Of a stretch of 64,000 nucleotides of DNA, positions 8,685 through 17,454 are shown one piece after another. This stretch comes from Halorientalis persicus (lineage in GTDB: Archaea; Halobacteriota; Halobacteria; Halobacteriales; Haloarculaceae), in the NCBI RefSeq assembly GCF_900110215.1, contig NZ_FOCX01000003.1, forward strand, positions 62,001-126,000. Reading direction: 5' to 3'. Both the position numbers and the translations under genes were made by a program. Position 1 is the first letter of the stretch. Every line of letters starts with the position of its first letter. The notes beneath the pieces are model-generated. The model had not been told where the DNA came from. It saw nothing but the letters and a program-made list of their open reading frames with translations, and did not search any database.

Positions 8685-9542
8685 ATGAGCGATTACGCCA
8701 AGGACGTTCTCGTCTCTGCGGACTGGGTCGAGGACCATCTGGAGGAGTTCCAGAGCGACGATCCGGAGTATCGACTCGCGGAGGTCGACGTGGACACGGA
8801 ACTGTACGAGGAGGAGGGTCACGCCCCCGGTGCCATCGGCTTCAACTGGGAGACGGACCTGCAGGACCAGCAGACCCGTGACATCCTCTCGAAGGAGGAC
8901 TTCGAGAACCTGCTGGGCAGTCACGGCATCACCGAAGACTCGACGGTCGTCCTCTACGGTGACAACTCCAACTGGTTCGCGGCCTACACCTACTGGCAGT
9001 TCAAGTACTACGGCCACGACGACGTGCGCCTGATGGACGGCGGCCGCGACTACTGGGTCGAGAACGACTATCCCCTCTCCGAGGAGGAACCGGACTTCTC
9101 CGTGCAGGACTACGACGCGTCCGGCCCGCGCGAGTCCATCCGCGCCTACCGCGAGGACGTCGAGAACGCCATCGAGCGTGGCGTTCCTCTCGTCGACGTT
9201 CGCTCGCCCGAGGAGTTCTCCGGCGAGATCCTCGCGCCCCCGGGCCTGCAGGAGACCGCCCAGCGCGGCGGCCACATCCCCGGCGCGTCCAACATCTCGT
9301 GGGCTGCGGTGACCGACGACGACGGCACCTTCAAGGACGCAGACGAGATCGAGCAACTCTACGCCGAGGAAGGCATCGACGGTGAGGGGACGACCGTCGC
9401 CTACTGCCGGATCGGCGAACGTTCGTCCGTGGCGTGGTTCGCGCTCCACGAACTGCTCGGCTACGAGGACACCATCAACTACGACGGGTCCTGGACCGAG
9501 TGGGGCAACCTGGTCGGCGCGCCGATCGAGAAAGGCGACTGA
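8685..9542 (+). CDS. Thiosulfate sulfurtransferase (tandem rhodanese)
   Basis: A 285-residue acidic protein with two rhodanese domains. The N-terminal domain (about 8-125) has a DNSNWFAAYTYW loop in place of the catalytic one. The C-terminal domain has PLVDVRSPEEFSGE and the active loop YCRIGERSS with the catalytic cysteine followed by basic residues, a pattern typical of thiosulfate-specific sulfurtransferases. ATG 8685 is about 30 bases from a TATA-like box, so the transcript is probably leaderless or nearly so. Together with its divergent neighbour it forms a sulfurtransferase pair; with SufS/SufU 12 kb away it may feed sulfur trafficking, but that link is inference. Confidence 0.9.
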   Translation: MSDYAKDVLVSADWVEDHLEEFQSDDPEYRLAEVDVDTELYEEEGHAPGAIGFNWETDLQDQQTRDILSKEDFENLLGSHGITEDSTVVLYGDNSNWFAAYTYWQFKYYGHDDVRLMDGGRDYWVENDYPLSEEEPDFSVQDYDASGPRESIRAYREDVENAIERGVPLVDVRSPEEFSGEILAPPGLQETAQRGGHIPGASNISWAAVTDDDGTFKDADEIEQLYAEEGIDGEGTTVAYCRIGERSSVAWFALHELLGYEDTINYDGSWTEWGNLVGAPIEKGD

Positions 9543-9569
9543 CGGGAGCGCTGCCGTCTCGTCCGACTG

Positions 9570-9590
9570 CAATCTCCGATTTTTGCGATC
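9570..9590 (+). terminator. T-run between convergent genes
   Basis: A run of five T (ccgatttttgcg) lies about 40 bases after the sulfurtransferase stop and just before the stop of the converging DUF4010 gene. Archaeal transcription termination uses U-rich tracts without a required hairpin, so this is a plausible site for the + strand. Confidence 0.3.
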
Positions 9591-9594
9591 CGTC

Positions 9595-10848
9595 TCAGAG
9601 GACGACAGCGATGCCGAGGCCGACAGCGGCGACGACGCCGAGGACGGCGGTGACGAGCTTCCCGAGCTGTCGCGTCCCGATGACCCAGGCCAGGCCGGCC
9701 TTGACCAGCGTGTTCGCGGAGGCGGCGATGACGATGCCGGTCGTGGCGACGCCGGGTTCGACCGCCCCCTCGGCGGCGAGTTTGCTCAGCGTGAGCGTCA
9801 TCGCGTCCACGTCGGCCAGCCCGGAGACGAACGCCGTCGCGTAGATGCCCGACGCGCCGAGCCAGGCGTTCGCGTAGTCAGAGAGGAGCAGGACGGCACC
9901 GAACAGCGCGCCGAAAAAGAGCGCGGTCCGCAACTGGAACGGGTTCTCGATCTCGGCGTCGACGGTCGTTTCGACGGCCGAGCGCCAGTAGACGACGACG
10001 GCGACGACCGCGCCGACGGCGGTCATCGCCCCCAGCGGGACGGCGACGTACGGCAGGAGCGCGGGGTTGACGACCGCGACCTCGACCAGCGCGCGCGGGA
10101 ACATCACGACCGCGGCGACGACCGTCGAGAACGCACACAGCTGGTAGAGGCTGGGTGACTCCCGGGTCTGTTCGGCCATCGAGACCGTCGTCGCCGTCGA
10201 GGAGACGAACCCACCGAGGATGCCGGTGAGCGCGATGCCGCGCTCGGTCCCGACGATGCGGCTCAGCACGTACGCGACGAAGCTGAGGCCGGTGACGAAC
10301 ACGACCATCAGCCAGACGAAGCGCGGGTTGAGGCCGAACAGGGCGTCGAGTTCTCGATCCGGGAGGACCGGCAGGACGACGAACACGACGAGGACGAACT
10401 TCACCACGGCGCGCTGTTCGTCGTCGTCGATGCGGTCCGCGAACCGATGGAGCGACCCCTTCACCGAGAGCAAGGCGGTGACCGCCCCGCCGACGACGAT
10501 AGTGACGACGGCACCCCGGCCGGAGTGGGTGGCCAGCGCGCCCAGCAGAACCGTCAGCAACGCTGCCGTCAGTGTAGTGAGGCCTGTATCCCGCTCGATC
10601 CACACCTTGGCCACGTAGGCGACGGTCAGCGGCACGACGATGGCGGCGATGGCGACCGGGAGTGCACCCGGATAGAACGCACCGACCAGTGCCCCGTAGA
10701 GCGCGAACAGGGGAAAGGTGCGACTCCCGGCGAAGATCCCACCGGACTCGCTTTGCTCGCGCTCCAGACCGATCAGCGCCCCGACACCGAATGCGATCCC
10801 CAGCCGGAGCACGAGCGTCGGCAGCGACTCGACGGGTGGCACGGCCAT
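9595..10848 (-). CDS. MgtC/DUF4010 family membrane protein
   Basis: A 417-residue protein with 11-12 hydrophobic segments. The N-terminal part (residues about 8-150) has the MgtC-family signature RLGIAFGVGALIGLEREQSE followed by GIFAGSRTFPLFALYGAL. The C-terminal part is the DUF4010 domain with GGFVSSTATTVSMAEQTRES. The family is linked to Mg2+ homeostasis or membrane-potential effects but has no proven transport activity. The frame stays open 262 codons upstream on this strand, antisense to the next gene; that is a GC artefact, and ATG 10848 (MAVPPVESLPTLVLRLG) is the start. Confidence 0.88.
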   Translation of the reverse strand: MAVPPVESLPTLVLRLGIAFGVGALIGLEREQSESGGIFAGSRTFPLFALYGALVGAFYPGALPVAIAAIVVPLTVAYVAKVWIERDTGLTTLTAALLTVLLGALATHSGRGAVVTIVVGGAVTALLSVKGSLHRFADRIDDDEQRAVVKFVLVVFVVLPVLPDRELDALFGLNPRFVWLMVVFVTGLSFVAYVLSRIVGTERGIALTGILGGFVSSTATTVSMAEQTRESPSLYQLCAFSTVVAAVVMFPRALVEVAVVNPALLPYVAVPLGAMTAVGAVVAVVVYWRSAVETTVDAEIENPFQLRTALFFGALFGAVLLLSDYANAWLGASGIYATAFVSGLADVDAMTLTLSKLAAEGAVEPGVATTGIVIAASANTLVKAGLAWVIGTRQLGKLVTAVLGVVAAVGLGIAVVL

Positions 10849-10959
10849 CTCACCGCCGACTATTCTCGACACCGAAGTGAAGCTTCTGGACGACGCATGA
10901 CACGGACCCGGTCTGCCAGTGTCGATGCTTACAAGCGCCCGCCGGTCGAATCGAGGGCT

Positions 10960-11583
10960 ATGAACGCGGCAGACTTCCTCGACGGCGTCCGCCAGGCACA
11001 GCAGACCGAACTCTCCAGACTCGGCTCCTCGAAGTCGCTGTACGCGGACACCGAGGGCGAGATGGAAGACGACGCAGTGCTCGCGGCCGTCGCCGACACC
11101 TTCCACCACGCGGCGGCCACCTTCGAGGACTGGGCCGACGAGGCGGACGGCCCCGCAGCCGACCGCTTGTCGGCCGCCGCCGACCTGGCCGGCGAGCAGT
11201 ACGGCACCGTCGCCGGCGAACTGGGCGATCACGAGGCCGGCCCGCCGTCCCCGCTCGCCGAGTCCATGCAGGCCCTCGACACCACACCAGAGCGCGTCGC
11301 CGGCGTCCTCGGGTGGGCACTGGTCGTCGAGAACAAGATCTCCCAGGCCGTCGGCTTCTTCGTCGGGCAGGCCGCGCCACAGACTGCCAGCACCTTCCGC
11401 GACGTGCGCGACACCGTCGAATCGCTCGTCGACGACGCCGCCGACACCCTCGTCGACGTGTGTGACACCGACGCCGACAAAGACCTGGCCCACGAGGCCG
11501 CCGTCGACACCATCCAGGCCGCCTACGACGACTACTTCGACACCCTCGAAGAGTTGGGCGTGAACCCGAAACCCGTCTGCTAA
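10960..11583 (+). CDS. Haloarchaeal all-helical protein of unknown function
   Basis: A 207-residue acidic protein starting MNAADFLDGVRQAQQTEL. The predicted structure is nearly all helix, with repeated amphipathic stretches such as FHHAAATFEDWADEA and LADTLVDVCD-like segments, resembling a ferritin-like four-helix bundle. I cannot see a complete set of iron-ligand Glu/His residues. Related haloarchaeal proteins have been labelled transcription antitermination proteins, for which I see no sequence basis. ATG 10960 is 111 bases from the divergent DUF4010 gene. Confidence 0.7.
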   Translation: MNAADFLDGVRQAQQTELSRLGSSKSLYADTEGEMEDDAVLAAVADTFHHAAATFEDWADEADGPAADRLSAAADLAGEQYGTVAGELGDHEAGPPSPLAESMQALDTTPERVAGVLGWALVVENKISQAVGFFVGQAAPQTASTFRDVRDTVESLVDDAADTLVDVCDTDADKDLAHEAAVDTIQAAYDDYFDTLEELGVNPKPVC

Positions 11584-11601
11584 CCCATCTTCTTCCTTCG
11601 T

Positions 11602-11715
11602 CGGGTTGCGCGCCATCGGCGCGCAACCACTCACACCAGAAATCGAAGGTTTCTGGTTTGCTCACGGGACGCCCTGCGTCTCGTGAACCTCGCAAAAACG
11701 TGGGAAACAGGCCGA
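11602..11715. repeat. Palindromic intergenic element D (three hairpins)
   Basis: Three consecutive inverted repeats lie in the gap between two convergent genes. The first is an 11-bp arm (ggttgcgcgcc) with loop atc and its complement. The second is ccagaaa ... tttctgg. The third is a near-perfect pairing around tcacgggacgc ... gcgtctcgtga. The block ends with gcaaaaacgtggg, which is the reverse complement of the CCCACGTTTTT core seen in element B (23239-23364). It therefore looks like an inverted copy of the same element family. Confidence 0.6.
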
Positions 11716-11770
11716 GCGCTCACTCCGCGCGCACTCGGCACAACCGCTTGCTCAAACCGCACTGCACCGC

Positions 11771-12580
11771 CTACAGGAAGGCGAGCGGCACCATCACGGC
11801 AAAGCCGACGACCAGCCCGGTCACCAGTTCGCGATGGCCGCGTCCCGGCAGTCCGCTCCCCTTCTCCAGCGCTTCGGGGACGAACTCCGAGAGGACCAGA
11901 TAGATCATCGCGCCGGCCGCGAAGCCGAAACCGGCCGGCAGGAACTCCTTGGCGATCCGCACGAAATAGAAGGCCAGCACCGCCCCGATGGGCTGGGGAA
12001 GACTGGAGAACACCGCCCACCAGACCATCTTCCAGTTCGAGACGCCCATCGACCGCAGCGGGATCGAGATGGCCAGCCCCTCCGGAACGTTGTGGATCGA
12101 GATCGCGACGGTCATGAAGATCGCCAGCAGCGGCACGACGAAGGGACCGAAAGAGAGGCCACCCGCCAGGTTCAACTCGGCAAAGGAGACGCCGACGGCG
12201 ACCCCCTCCGGAAAGCTGTGGACCGTCAGGATCCCCAGGATCAAGACGAGTTTCTGGAAGTCGGCCTCCTCGTACTCCCGGGGATCGAAGTGGTGATCGG
12301 AGATGATCCGGTTGGCGACGATCACGAGGACGACCCCTGCCGCGAGACCGGCGACCATCAGCAGGTAGTCGCCCCGCCCGTCGGCTTCGGCCATCCCCTC
12401 CAGGATCAACCCGAACGTCGACGCCGAGATCATGATCCCCGAGGCCAGCCCCCAGAGGCCAACCTGCAACCGGTCGCTCACCTCCGAAATGAAAAAGAAC
12501 GGGAGCGCGCCGATCCCGGTCGCCAGGGCTGTAATAAATCCCGCGACGAACACCAGCGTCAGATTCGCGAGCGTTCCCAT
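11771..12580 (-). CDS. ZIP-family divalent metal transporter
   Basis: A 269-residue protein with eight hydrophobic segments. The two metal-site helices of ZIP transporters are clear: HSFPEGVAVGVSF (TM4) and SIHNVPEGLAIS (TM5), each with the conserved H-x2-PEG pattern, and a His-bearing cytoplasmic loop (ISDHHFDPREY) sits between TM3 and TM4. This matches ZupT/GufA-type importers of Zn2+, Fe2+ or Mn2+. The promoter side (12590-12640) is A/T-rich, with aattatcactaacctgat as a possible site for a metal-responsive repressor, though no known operator is recognised. Confidence 0.92.
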   Translation of the reverse strand: MGTLANLTLVFVAGFITALATGIGALPFFFISEVSDRLQVGLWGLASGIMISASTFGLILEGMAEADGRGDYLLMVAGLAAGVVLVIVANRIISDHHFDPREYEEADFQKLVLILGILTVHSFPEGVAVGVSFAELNLAGGLSFGPFVVPLLAIFMTVAISIHNVPEGLAISIPLRSMGVSNWKMVWWAVFSSLPQPIGAVLAFYFVRIAKEFLPAGFGFAAGAMIYLVLSEFVPEALEKGSGLPGRGHRELVTGLVVGFAVMVPLAFL

Positions 12581-12745
12581 ACCTGAACTTCGAACGTCGA
12601 TGGCTTAAGAATTATCACTAACCTGATCGTTTTTTGGGCGGCCTAAAGGGGCGACGGAGTGTGTATCGGGTACTCCTTATATACTCGTAGGGGCTTTCGA
12701 GTGTTCGGGGGACATCCACGCACTTCTATCCCCTAGTACCAAACG

Positions 12746-12752
12746 TTTATCA
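12746..12752 (+). promoter_or_regulatory. TATA box for the 12777 gene
   Basis: The sequence aaacgtttatcactc places a TTTATC box about 28 bases before ATG 12777, the spacing expected for a leaderless haloarchaeal transcript. The A/T content stands out from the GC-rich surroundings. Confidence 0.5.
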
Positions 12753-12776
12753 CTCAATTCCCCATTTTACTATTCG

Positions 12777-13043
12777 ATGTCAACGACGAAGGCGACTGAG
12801 AGTGGAGAAACGGTCACTATCGTATCGGCGATGGACGAGCGCGGCATCTTGACGGTCACGAAGCCGACGACCGGCGAGACGGTCGAGGTGGTCGACTACG
12901 CGGACGAGTTGCTCCGGGAACGCGCGAAGACGCTCTCGCCGGGCGCGACGGCACGGCTGGAGCTGACGCCGGCCGAGGACGGGACGTACTCGCTCACCCG
13001 ACTCCTGCCGGGTGGCCCAACCCTCGGGTTCGGCGCGGACTGA
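12777..13043 (+). CDS. Small haloarchaeal protein, 88 residues
   Basis: A compact predicted beta-rich protein: MSTTKATESGETVTIVSAMD, then ILTVTKPTTGETVEVVDY and a helix LLRERAKTLSPGATARLEL, ending TRLLPGGPTLGFGAD. Alternating strands around a central helix suggest a small barrel-like or OB-like fold, but no family is recognised with certainty. It has its own TATA box and no operon partner. Confidence 0.75.
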   Translation: MSTTKATESGETVTIVSAMDERGILTVTKPTTGETVEVVDYADELLRERAKTLSPGATARLELTPAEDGTYSLTRLLPGGPTLGFGAD

Positions 13044-13116
13044 TCGATACGCCGACACGGCGGCGTCACGGCGGCAGCCAGGGGTGGCACACTGGCGTTC
13101 CTGCACTGTCTCTCGT

Positions 13117-13674
13117 TCACAACTCGAACCGCTCGACCGTCTGGTACTCGGGCCCGGCATCGGTGAGGACGCTCTCGGTGAGCCGAATCTCTTCGACGCG
13201 GAGCCGGCCCGCCGTCGGCTCCTGCTCGCGGACGACCGCCTGTACCAGGTCTTTCCCGCCGGCGTGTTCCATCCGGGCGAGCGTGACGTGGGGCGTAAAC
13301 TCGTGATCCGGCGGTTCGAAGCCCAGTTCGACCAGCCGCGGCGCGACCGCCTCGTGGAGCGCCGTCAACTGGTCGCCGCCGGCGTCGACGCCGAGCCAGA
13401 CGACGCTGATGTACTCCAGTGAGGGGAACACGCCGAGACCACCGAACTCGGCGGTGAAGGGGTCGACGCCCGCCTCGGCGACAGCGGTGTCGAGCGCGGC
13501 CGTAATCTCGTCGATGCGATCGGGGTCGGTGTCGCCGAGAAAAAAGAGCGTGACGTGTGCCTGCGCCGGGTCGATGCGGTTCAGCCCAGATGCGTCCGCG
13601 AACAGGTCCTGGACGGCCGCGACGGCGTCGCCGAGACCGTCGAGATCGACGCTGACGAACAGTCGCTTGCCCAT
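13117..13674 (-). CDS. thpR: RNA 2',3'-cyclic phosphodiesterase (2H superfamily)
   Basis: A 185-residue protein with both catalytic histidine motifs of the 2H phosphoesterases: HVTLFFLG (about residues 40-47) and HVTLARM (about 130-136). The start MGKRLFVSVDLDGL is typical of ThpR/LigT. The enzyme hydrolyses 2',3'-cyclic phosphate RNA ends and can show reversible 2'-5' RNA ligase activity in vitro. The gene is divergent from the JAMM gene with a 109-base shared promoter region. An RtcA cyclase, which makes such 2',3'-cyclic ends, is encoded 12 kb to the right. Confidence 0.9.
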   Translation of the reverse strand: MGKRLFVSVDLDGLGDAVAAVQDLFADASGLNRIDPAQAHVTLFFLGDTDPDRIDEITAALDTAVAEAGVDPFTAEFGGLGVFPSLEYISVVWLGVDAGGDQLTALHEAVAPRLVELGFEPPDHEFTPHVTLARMEHAGGKDLVQAVVREQEPTAGRLRVEEIRLTESVLTDAGPEYQTVERFEL

Positions 13675-13783
13675 GTCGGATCCAGCGCCGCCGGCGAGTT
13701 GAACGTTCGGGCCGGGACTCGGCGTGTGACACGAACGAAATCGTCGTAAGTGATCCACACTAAATCGGTGCGAGGACGATCGC

Positions 13784-14236
13784 ATGGGAGTACTCCTTCC
13801 CGTCGGGCGTGTGACAATTCCACGGCGAATCGTTCACGCCGTCGACGACAACATCGCGACCGAACATCCCCGGGAGGCCGGCGGCTTCCTGGCCTGTGAG
13901 CGGCGCGACGGACGACTCCACGCGACCGGCCACGTCCCCCTGCCGAACGAAGCGGCCGATCCCGAACGGCGGTTCGTCGCCACCGTCGACGAGCGCGCAC
14001 CCTCGGAACCCCGGATCTGCTATCACTCCCACACCTCGGCGTCGACCCCCTCCGGCCTGACCGACATCGACCGCCGGATGATTCCCGAACGGTACGCCCT
14101 CGTCGTGTTCGCCCCCCGTGGCGACCCCCACAGCTACCGACTCTTCCGGCGTGGCTTGCTCCGCTGGCGGGAGCTCCCCGTCGGCCACACCAGGTCCGGC
14201 CCCGGCGAGTGGCATCCACTCCCGCGGCTATCCTAA
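13784..14236 (+). CDS. Small JAMM/MPN metalloprotease (desampylase-like)
   Basis: A 150-residue protein with the JAB1/MPN+ zinc-site pattern: Glu31 in REAGGFLACE, then H81-S-H83 and D94 in CYHSHTSASTPSGLTDIDRR. The H-x-H-x10-D spacing is exact. The canonical serine three residues before the Asp is Gly91 here, with a Ser at position 90. Small stand-alone archaeal JAMM proteins such as HvJAMM1 cleave ubiquitin-like SAMPs from targets, so a desampylase-type role is plausible by family but not proven. Confidence 0.75.
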   Translation: MGVLLPVGRVTIPRRIVHAVDDNIATEHPREAGGFLACERRDGRLHATGHVPLPNEAADPERRFVATVDERAPSEPRICYHSHTSASTPSGLTDIDRRMIPERYALVVFAPRGDPHSYRLFRRGLLRWRELPVGHTRSGPGEWHPLPRLS

Positions 14237-14351
14237 TATTCCTCATATTTACCCTGTCAGGACAGCGTTCACACTGTCTGTTCGTACGTCCAGCGATTCG
14301 CCATGGACGACGGGAGTCGTTGCATCAGTACGTGATTCGATATACAATCAT

Positions 14352-14504
14352 ATGGGAAGTCCTTTCAATAGTGATCGAAATCTGAATTTTGTGGCGAAAA
14401 TGAGCCTGAACGTGGCGCATCTCGGCGATAGAACTGGAAAGATACGATTCCGAGCCCGGTTCGGTGACGAATCGGTCACCGGGAGGCGGGAGGTGGTCGT
14501 ATGA
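14352..14504 (+). CDS. Possible 50-residue upstream peptide overlapping the symporter start
   Basis: A short frame MGSPFNSDRNLNFVAKMSLN ends EVVV with its TGA inside the ATGA that starts the symporter gene, an overlap typical of translational coupling. An alternative start is the internal ATG at 14400. The composition is basic and not haloarchaea-like, and the surrounding DNA is A/T-rich promoter sequence, so it may be a chance frame. Confidence 0.25.
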   Translation: MGSPFNSDRNLNFVAKMSLNVAHLGDRTGKIRFRARFGDESVTGRREVVV

Positions 14505-16066
14505 GCGTCATCCTCTACGGGGTCGGCGGGGCCATCGTGGTGATGTTGGCGGTCGGGCTGTACGTCTCCCAAAAGATCGAGGGCGACAGCATCAACTACA
14601 TCGTCGCGGGGCGGGGGTTGATCCTCCCGCTGGCGGCGGCGACGCTGATGGCCCAGTCGCTGGACGCGAACGCGACGCTTGGCAACACCGACCTGGTCGC
14701 CTCGGCCGGGTTCTGGGCCGGCGCGGCACTGCCGATCGGACTGGCGCTGTGTCTGTTCATCACCGGCCTCTTTTTCGCCAAGCCGATGAACCGGATGAAC
14801 CTCACGACGTTACCGGACTTCTTCCGGCGCAAGTACGGCCGAACCGTCGAGATGATCGCGAGTTTCATCATGGTCATCAGTTACGCTTTCCTGCTGGCGG
14901 GGAACCTCGTGGCCGGTGGCTACCTGTTCCAGACGTTCGTCGGTACCAGCTACGCGGTCGGCGTCGTGTTGATCGCCGCCATCGTGTTCGCCTACACCAT
15001 CGCGGGCGGCCTGTTCGCGGTCGCGTACACCGACGTGATCCAGGCGTTCGTGGCCTTTTTCGGCTCGATCGGTCTGATCGTCTTCGTGGCGACCCAGTAC
15101 GGTATCACCATCCCCGACGGGATGGGGCCGATGGCGCTGGGCCAGCTCACCGACCCGAGCCAGGGCGCGTACATCAACCTCGCGACCATCGTCGCGCTGG
15201 GACTCGGTGACATCGTCGCCATCGACTTCATGGAGCGAGTGTTCGCCGCCGACAGCCCCGAGACGGCCCAGCGGGCCTGTTTCATCGGCGCGGCCGGCAC
15301 GCTGATCATCGGTATCCCCTTCTCCATCGTCGCGCTGTCCTCGGGATCGATCCTGGCGAGTCTGGGGATCGAACCCGGGAGTCAGGCGGTGCTGTACGTG
15401 CTCCTGCAAAACGCCGTGCCGCCGTGGCTCGCGGCCGTCGTCATCGCAGGGATCGTCGCCGCCTCCTTCTCGACCAGTGACGGCGCGATCCTCGGAACGT
15501 CCTCGGTGATGGCCCGCAACATCGTCGGCATCCGGGTCGACGAGGAACACAGTTCCGGCGAGGCCGTGGCGGCCGACGGCGGTTCGAGCGGCTTCTTCAG
15601 CGGCGAGAGCGACAAACTGCTGAAGGTGACGCGGCTGATGGCCGTCCCGATCACGTTGCTGGGCATCTTCTTCGCGCTCCGGGTCTCGGCGACCGGGATG
15701 TTGCTCGTGCTGGCGTTCGACATCATGCTCGCCGGCGCGCTGGTGCCGCTCGTGTTCGGCCTCTACTGGCCGGACCTGGCGAACACGCCGGCCGCACTGA
15801 CCTCGATGGTGGCGGGCTCGGTCACCAGGCTGGTCTTTTTCGTCCTGCTCCCGACGACCTACGCATACGAGAACACGCTGCTGTACATCCCCAACGACAT
15901 CTTCACCGCGGCGTTCGACGGCCTGCCGACGTTCATCGCCGCCGCAGTGAGCCTCGTCGTGTTCGTCGTCGTCGGCTACGCCACCCGCGACAGCTACGGG
16001 AGCCGCCCGCTCGACGACGAGGGTCACCGGACCATCGTCGCCGGCGGTGACGACGGCGACGAATAA
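14501..16066 (+). CDS. Sodium:solute symporter (SSS family)
   Basis: A 521-residue protein with 13 or so hydrophobic segments in the LeuT/SSS arrangement. Recognisable elements are the N-terminal helix after MSVILYGVGGA, the amphipathic YIVAGRGLILPLAAATLMAQ region, MNLTTLPDFFRRKYGR (SSS core loop), AGGLFAVAYTDVIQAFVAF and SFSTSDGAILGTSSVMARN around the Na+ site. A hydrophilic insert (about residues 345-370, Ser/Gly/Glu-rich) separates two helices. The substrate is unknown. The AbrB-PhoU gene and the ureohydrolase follow on the same strand with gaps of 136 and 208 bases, so an amine or guanidino compound is worth considering. Confidence 0.9.
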   Translation: MSVILYGVGGAIVVMLAVGLYVSQKIEGDSINYIVAGRGLILPLAAATLMAQSLDANATLGNTDLVASAGFWAGAALPIGLALCLFITGLFFAKPMNRMNLTTLPDFFRRKYGRTVEMIASFIMVISYAFLLAGNLVAGGYLFQTFVGTSYAVGVVLIAAIVFAYTIAGGLFAVAYTDVIQAFVAFFGSIGLIVFVATQYGITIPDGMGPMALGQLTDPSQGAYINLATIVALGLGDIVAIDFMERVFAADSPETAQRACFIGAAGTLIIGIPFSIVALSSGSILASLGIEPGSQAVLYVLLQNAVPPWLAAVVIAGIVAASFSTSDGAILGTSSVMARNIVGIRVDEEHSSGEAVAADGGSSGFFSGESDKLLKVTRLMAVPITLLGIFFALRVSATGMLLVLAFDIMLAGALVPLVFGLYWPDLANTPAALTSMVAGSVTRLVFFVLLPTTYAYENTLLYIPNDIFTAAFDGLPTFIAAAVSLVVFVVVGYATRDSYGSRPLDDEGHRTIVAGGDDGDE

Positions 16067-16202
16067 GACGTTCGTCGACTGATGTCCACTCTTGGTACTC
16101 TTTCCTGAATCAGTAAGCGCTTAAGCCGCCAACCAAAACCCAGGATAGAGAATAGATGGACGATCATCGAACGCGTGTTCGCAGCCGACGGAGTGAGTTG
16201 CC

Positions 16203-17246
16203 GTGAACCGGGACCCGATCCGGATGAAGCGGAAAGTCCAGCAGTTGGGCTCGTCGACGCTCGGTGTGACGGTGCCGGCGGACTGGGTCCGACACCACGG
16301 CATCGAGAAAGGCGACGAACTCATCATGCAACGCGACGAGAGCGGCGGGTCGCTGCTGCTCGTCCCCGAGGATCCGACGATCTCCGACGAGGAGGCGACC
16401 GTCGACGCGGACTCGTTGGACGCCGACGCCCTGGAGCGGGCGGTCGAGACACAGTACGTGCTGGGTCGACAGCTCATCCGTATCGCCGGAACGGAGCCGC
16501 TGACCGACGCCCAGCGTGACGCCGTCCTCAGCGCCGAGCGCCGGCTCATGGGTCTGGGTATCGTCGAGGAACGCGATACGGAGATCACGGTCCGGTGTTC
16601 GATCGCGCCGACGGACTTCGAACTCGGGACCCTGCTGGGCCGGCTCTACCGGACGGAGACCACGATGCGCCGGGACGCCCTGACCGCTCTCAAGGAGGGC
16701 GACGCCGACGCGGCCGAGCGCGCCATCGACCGGCAGTCACAGGTCCGGAAGCTGTTCTACCTGTTCCTCCGGATCGTCTTCGCGACCTACCGCAACCCCC
16801 GGCTGAACCGGGCGGTCGGCCTCGATACGGGCTTTCCCCTGATCGGCTATCGCTCTGCGGTCCAGGACATCGTGTTGATGGCCGACGCCGCCACCGAGAT
16901 CGCCGCGCTGGTCCGCGACCACGACACGACGGCGCTGGACGAAGAGACCGCCGCCCACATCGACGCGCTCGCGGACACCCTCGATACGGCCGCGGAAGCC
17001 ACTCGCACCGCGGTCGTCACCCCCGACTACGACACGACCTGTGAGTCCCGGACGGCGCTCGAACGCGTCGACGACCACGTGGCGGAGGTGAACGCCTACC
17101 TCCGTGACCGCCGACCGGAACCCCTCCTCGTCCTCCAGCGCGCCGTCGATATGCTCGAACGGAGCGCCCGCCACACTCGGGACACCCTCGCCGTCGCCAC
17201 CCACCTCGCCTTCCGCGAGGACCCCGACCTGGTCACCGCCGAGTGA
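16203..17246 (+). CDS. AbrB-PhoU domain regulator
   Basis: A 347-residue protein. The N-terminus is a SpoVT/AbrB swapped-hairpin domain (MKRKVQQLGSSTLGVTVPAD, WVRHHGIEKGDELIM). The rest is all-helical and resembles the PhoU repeat domain, with long helices around residues 120-200 and 230-340. Archaeal proteins of this type are called phosphate uptake regulators and are thought to couple ligand or transporter state to transcription. The GTG at 16203 is used; the ATG seven codons later (MKRKVQQ) is an equally good start. No pst genes are nearby, so it may serve the adjacent symporter and ureohydrolase genes. Confidence 0.75.
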   Translation: MNRDPIRMKRKVQQLGSSTLGVTVPADWVRHHGIEKGDELIMQRDESGGSLLLVPEDPTISDEEATVDADSLDADALERAVETQYVLGRQLIRIAGTEPLTDAQRDAVLSAERRLMGLGIVEERDTEITVRCSIAPTDFELGTLLGRLYRTETTMRRDALTALKEGDADAAERAIDRQSQVRKLFYLFLRIVFATYRNPRLNRAVGLDTGFPLIGYRSAVQDIVLMADAATEIAALVRDHDTTALDEETAAHIDALADTLDTAAEATRTAVVTPDYDTTCESRTALERVDDHVAEVNAYLRDRRPEPLLVLQRAVDMLERSARHTRDTLAVATHLAFREDPDLVTAE

Positions 17247-17309
17247 CGGCAGCTTCCGTTCCCCCCACACCACCCCGTCGGCGACGGTTACCTCTAGGAC
17301 CTTAATGAC

Positions 17310-17326
17310 CCAGTGACAGTCACTGG
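17310..17326. promoter_or_regulatory. Perfect palindrome, candidate operator
   Basis: ccagtgacagtcactgg is an inverted repeat with 8-bp arms around a single A, located 128 bases before the ureohydrolase start and 64 bases after the AbrB-PhoU stop. It has the size and symmetry of a dimeric regulator site. The regulator is unknown; the AbrB-PhoU protein next door is an obvious candidate. Confidence 0.45.
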
Positions 17327-17454
17327 ACCCAGCCGTACATGGGGTACCGTATTACACATCTCAGGGAACGCTTTTGAATACTGATCGATCACACAGAAAC
17401 GTCGACGAAAACGCGACGAACGATTCACGTTCGAGTTCGCAGATACACAAAACT

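Noticed and set aside
8468-8686. Minus-strand 72-codon frame between the two rhodanese genes
   Set aside because: It covers the promoter region of both genes and has no haloarchaeal acidic bias.
10849-11634. N-terminal extension of 262 codons for the DUF4010 gene on the minus strand
   Set aside because: It is antisense to a well-supported gene (10960-11583), has shadow-type composition, and the MgtC domain begins exactly at the ATG at 10848.
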